Positions 46,401 through 46,579 of a DNA stretch of 46,579 nt are shown here, one piece after another. The position numbers and the translations under genes are program-made. The notes under the pieces were generated by a model that saw only the letters and a list, made by a program, of their open reading frames with translations, searched no databases and had not been told where the DNA came from. Position 1 is the first letter of the stretch, and each line of letters opens with the position of its first letter. The DNA is taken from contig JAPLSI010000069.1 in the NCBI GenBank assembly GCA_026398715.1, forward strand, positions 1-46,579, read 5' to 3'. This DNA is from Gammaproteobacteria bacterium. GTDB lineage: Bacteria; Pseudomonadota; Gammaproteobacteria; Xanthomonadales; Xanthomonadaceae.

Positions 46401-46579
46401 TCAATCCTTGCAGCCTATCGCGTCGGCAAGCAGCGCGAAGGAATGCAAGCGCGCGGCATGGTCGAAGATGTTGGCAGTTACCAGCAATTCGTCCGGCCGA
46501 TGGCGATGCACGAATTCGGCGATGCCCTGCGCAACCGTGCGCTTGTCGCCGACCACGGCGCAGGCCAGCGCGCGTTGCG
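46401..46579 (-). CDS. LLM-class flavin-dependent oxidoreductase, C-terminal part
   Basis: The visible 58 codons read QRALACAVVGDKRTVAQGIA and then AEFVHRHRPDELLVTANIFD and HAARLHSFALLADAIG before the stop at 46401. The pattern VVGDxxTVxxGxxxFxxxxxxDELLVTxxIFDHAARLxSF is the normal end of luciferase-like FMN oxidoreductases of the MsnO8 type. These use reduced flavin to oxidise small organics. The remainder lies beyond the window. It converges on the receiver-kinase gene with nine bases between stops. Confidence 0.8.
   Translation of the reverse strand, partial: QRALACAVVGDKRTVAQGIAEFVHRHRPDELLVTANIFDHAARLHSFALLADAIGCKD

Overview
The window is high-GC bacterial chromosome with dense coding on both strands and no intergenic gap above about 230 bases. 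The gene set points to Gammaproteobacteria, most likely Lysobacterales (Xanthomonadales): FimX-like degenerate REC-GGDEF-EAL protein near pilU, many LytTR regulators, DbpA, YceH, a YbiI-type zinc-finger protein, a carboxylate-type TonB receptor and bufferin genes. Genus cannot be read from the sequence. No rRNA, tRNA, CRISPR array, insertion sequence or phage gene was seen.

Layout. 1-3.5 kb: partial SlyD-like isomerase, ferredoxin-NADP reductase plus GNAT, glutathione peroxidase, a broken dctA, a cold-shock gene with a clear terminator. 3.7-7 kb: TonB-dependent receptor downstream of a membrane LytTR regulator. 7-17 kb: housekeeping and envelope genes (acyltransferase, Nudix, two lysine-rich micro-proteins, HI0933-type flavoprotein, YceH, DbpA, rhomboid, GST, PlsC-like acyltransferase, M14 peptidase, CBS protein). 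17.5-22.7 kb: c-di-GMP and type IV pilus genes (active-looking GGDEF, degenerate REC-GGDEF-EAL, alpha/beta hydrolase, PilU). 22.7-30.8 kb: nine co-directional, tightly packed minus-strand genes: CsgG-like lipoprotein-type secreted protein, cNMP-binding DUF1003 membrane protein, patatin phospholipase, YiiX-type papain-like hydrolase, alpha/beta hydrolase, bufferin BufA, BufB (MNIO/DUF692), BufC (DUF2063), TPR/ankyrin protein. 31-37.7 kb: cyclopropane synthase, an esterase-LytS kinase fusion with its LytTR response regulator, then a minus-strand group (YjdF-like, PATAN-like, 7-TM). 37.9-42.7 kb: bactofilin with a zinc-ribbon partner, YbiI, hemerythrin, a secreted unknown and a 788-residue membrane protein of unknown family. 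42.8-46.4 kb: three-gene two-component cluster, then the 3' end of an LLM flavin oxidoreductase.

The most striking window-wide signal is a set of apparent internal deletions. dctA lacks about 84 codons and changes frame at the join; the last receiver of a hybrid kinase lacks about 45 codons including its phospho-acceptor and changes frame; an alpha/beta hydrolase has lost its stop and runs in frame into bufA; an esterase runs in frame into a LytS-type kinase; and an acyltransferase has lost its stop and reads into the convergent Nudix gene. Either this genome is decaying by short deletions or the assembly dropped segments; read mapping decides. Biologically the richest region is the bufferin (copper-handling RiPP) cassette at the end of a lipid-hydrolase operon.
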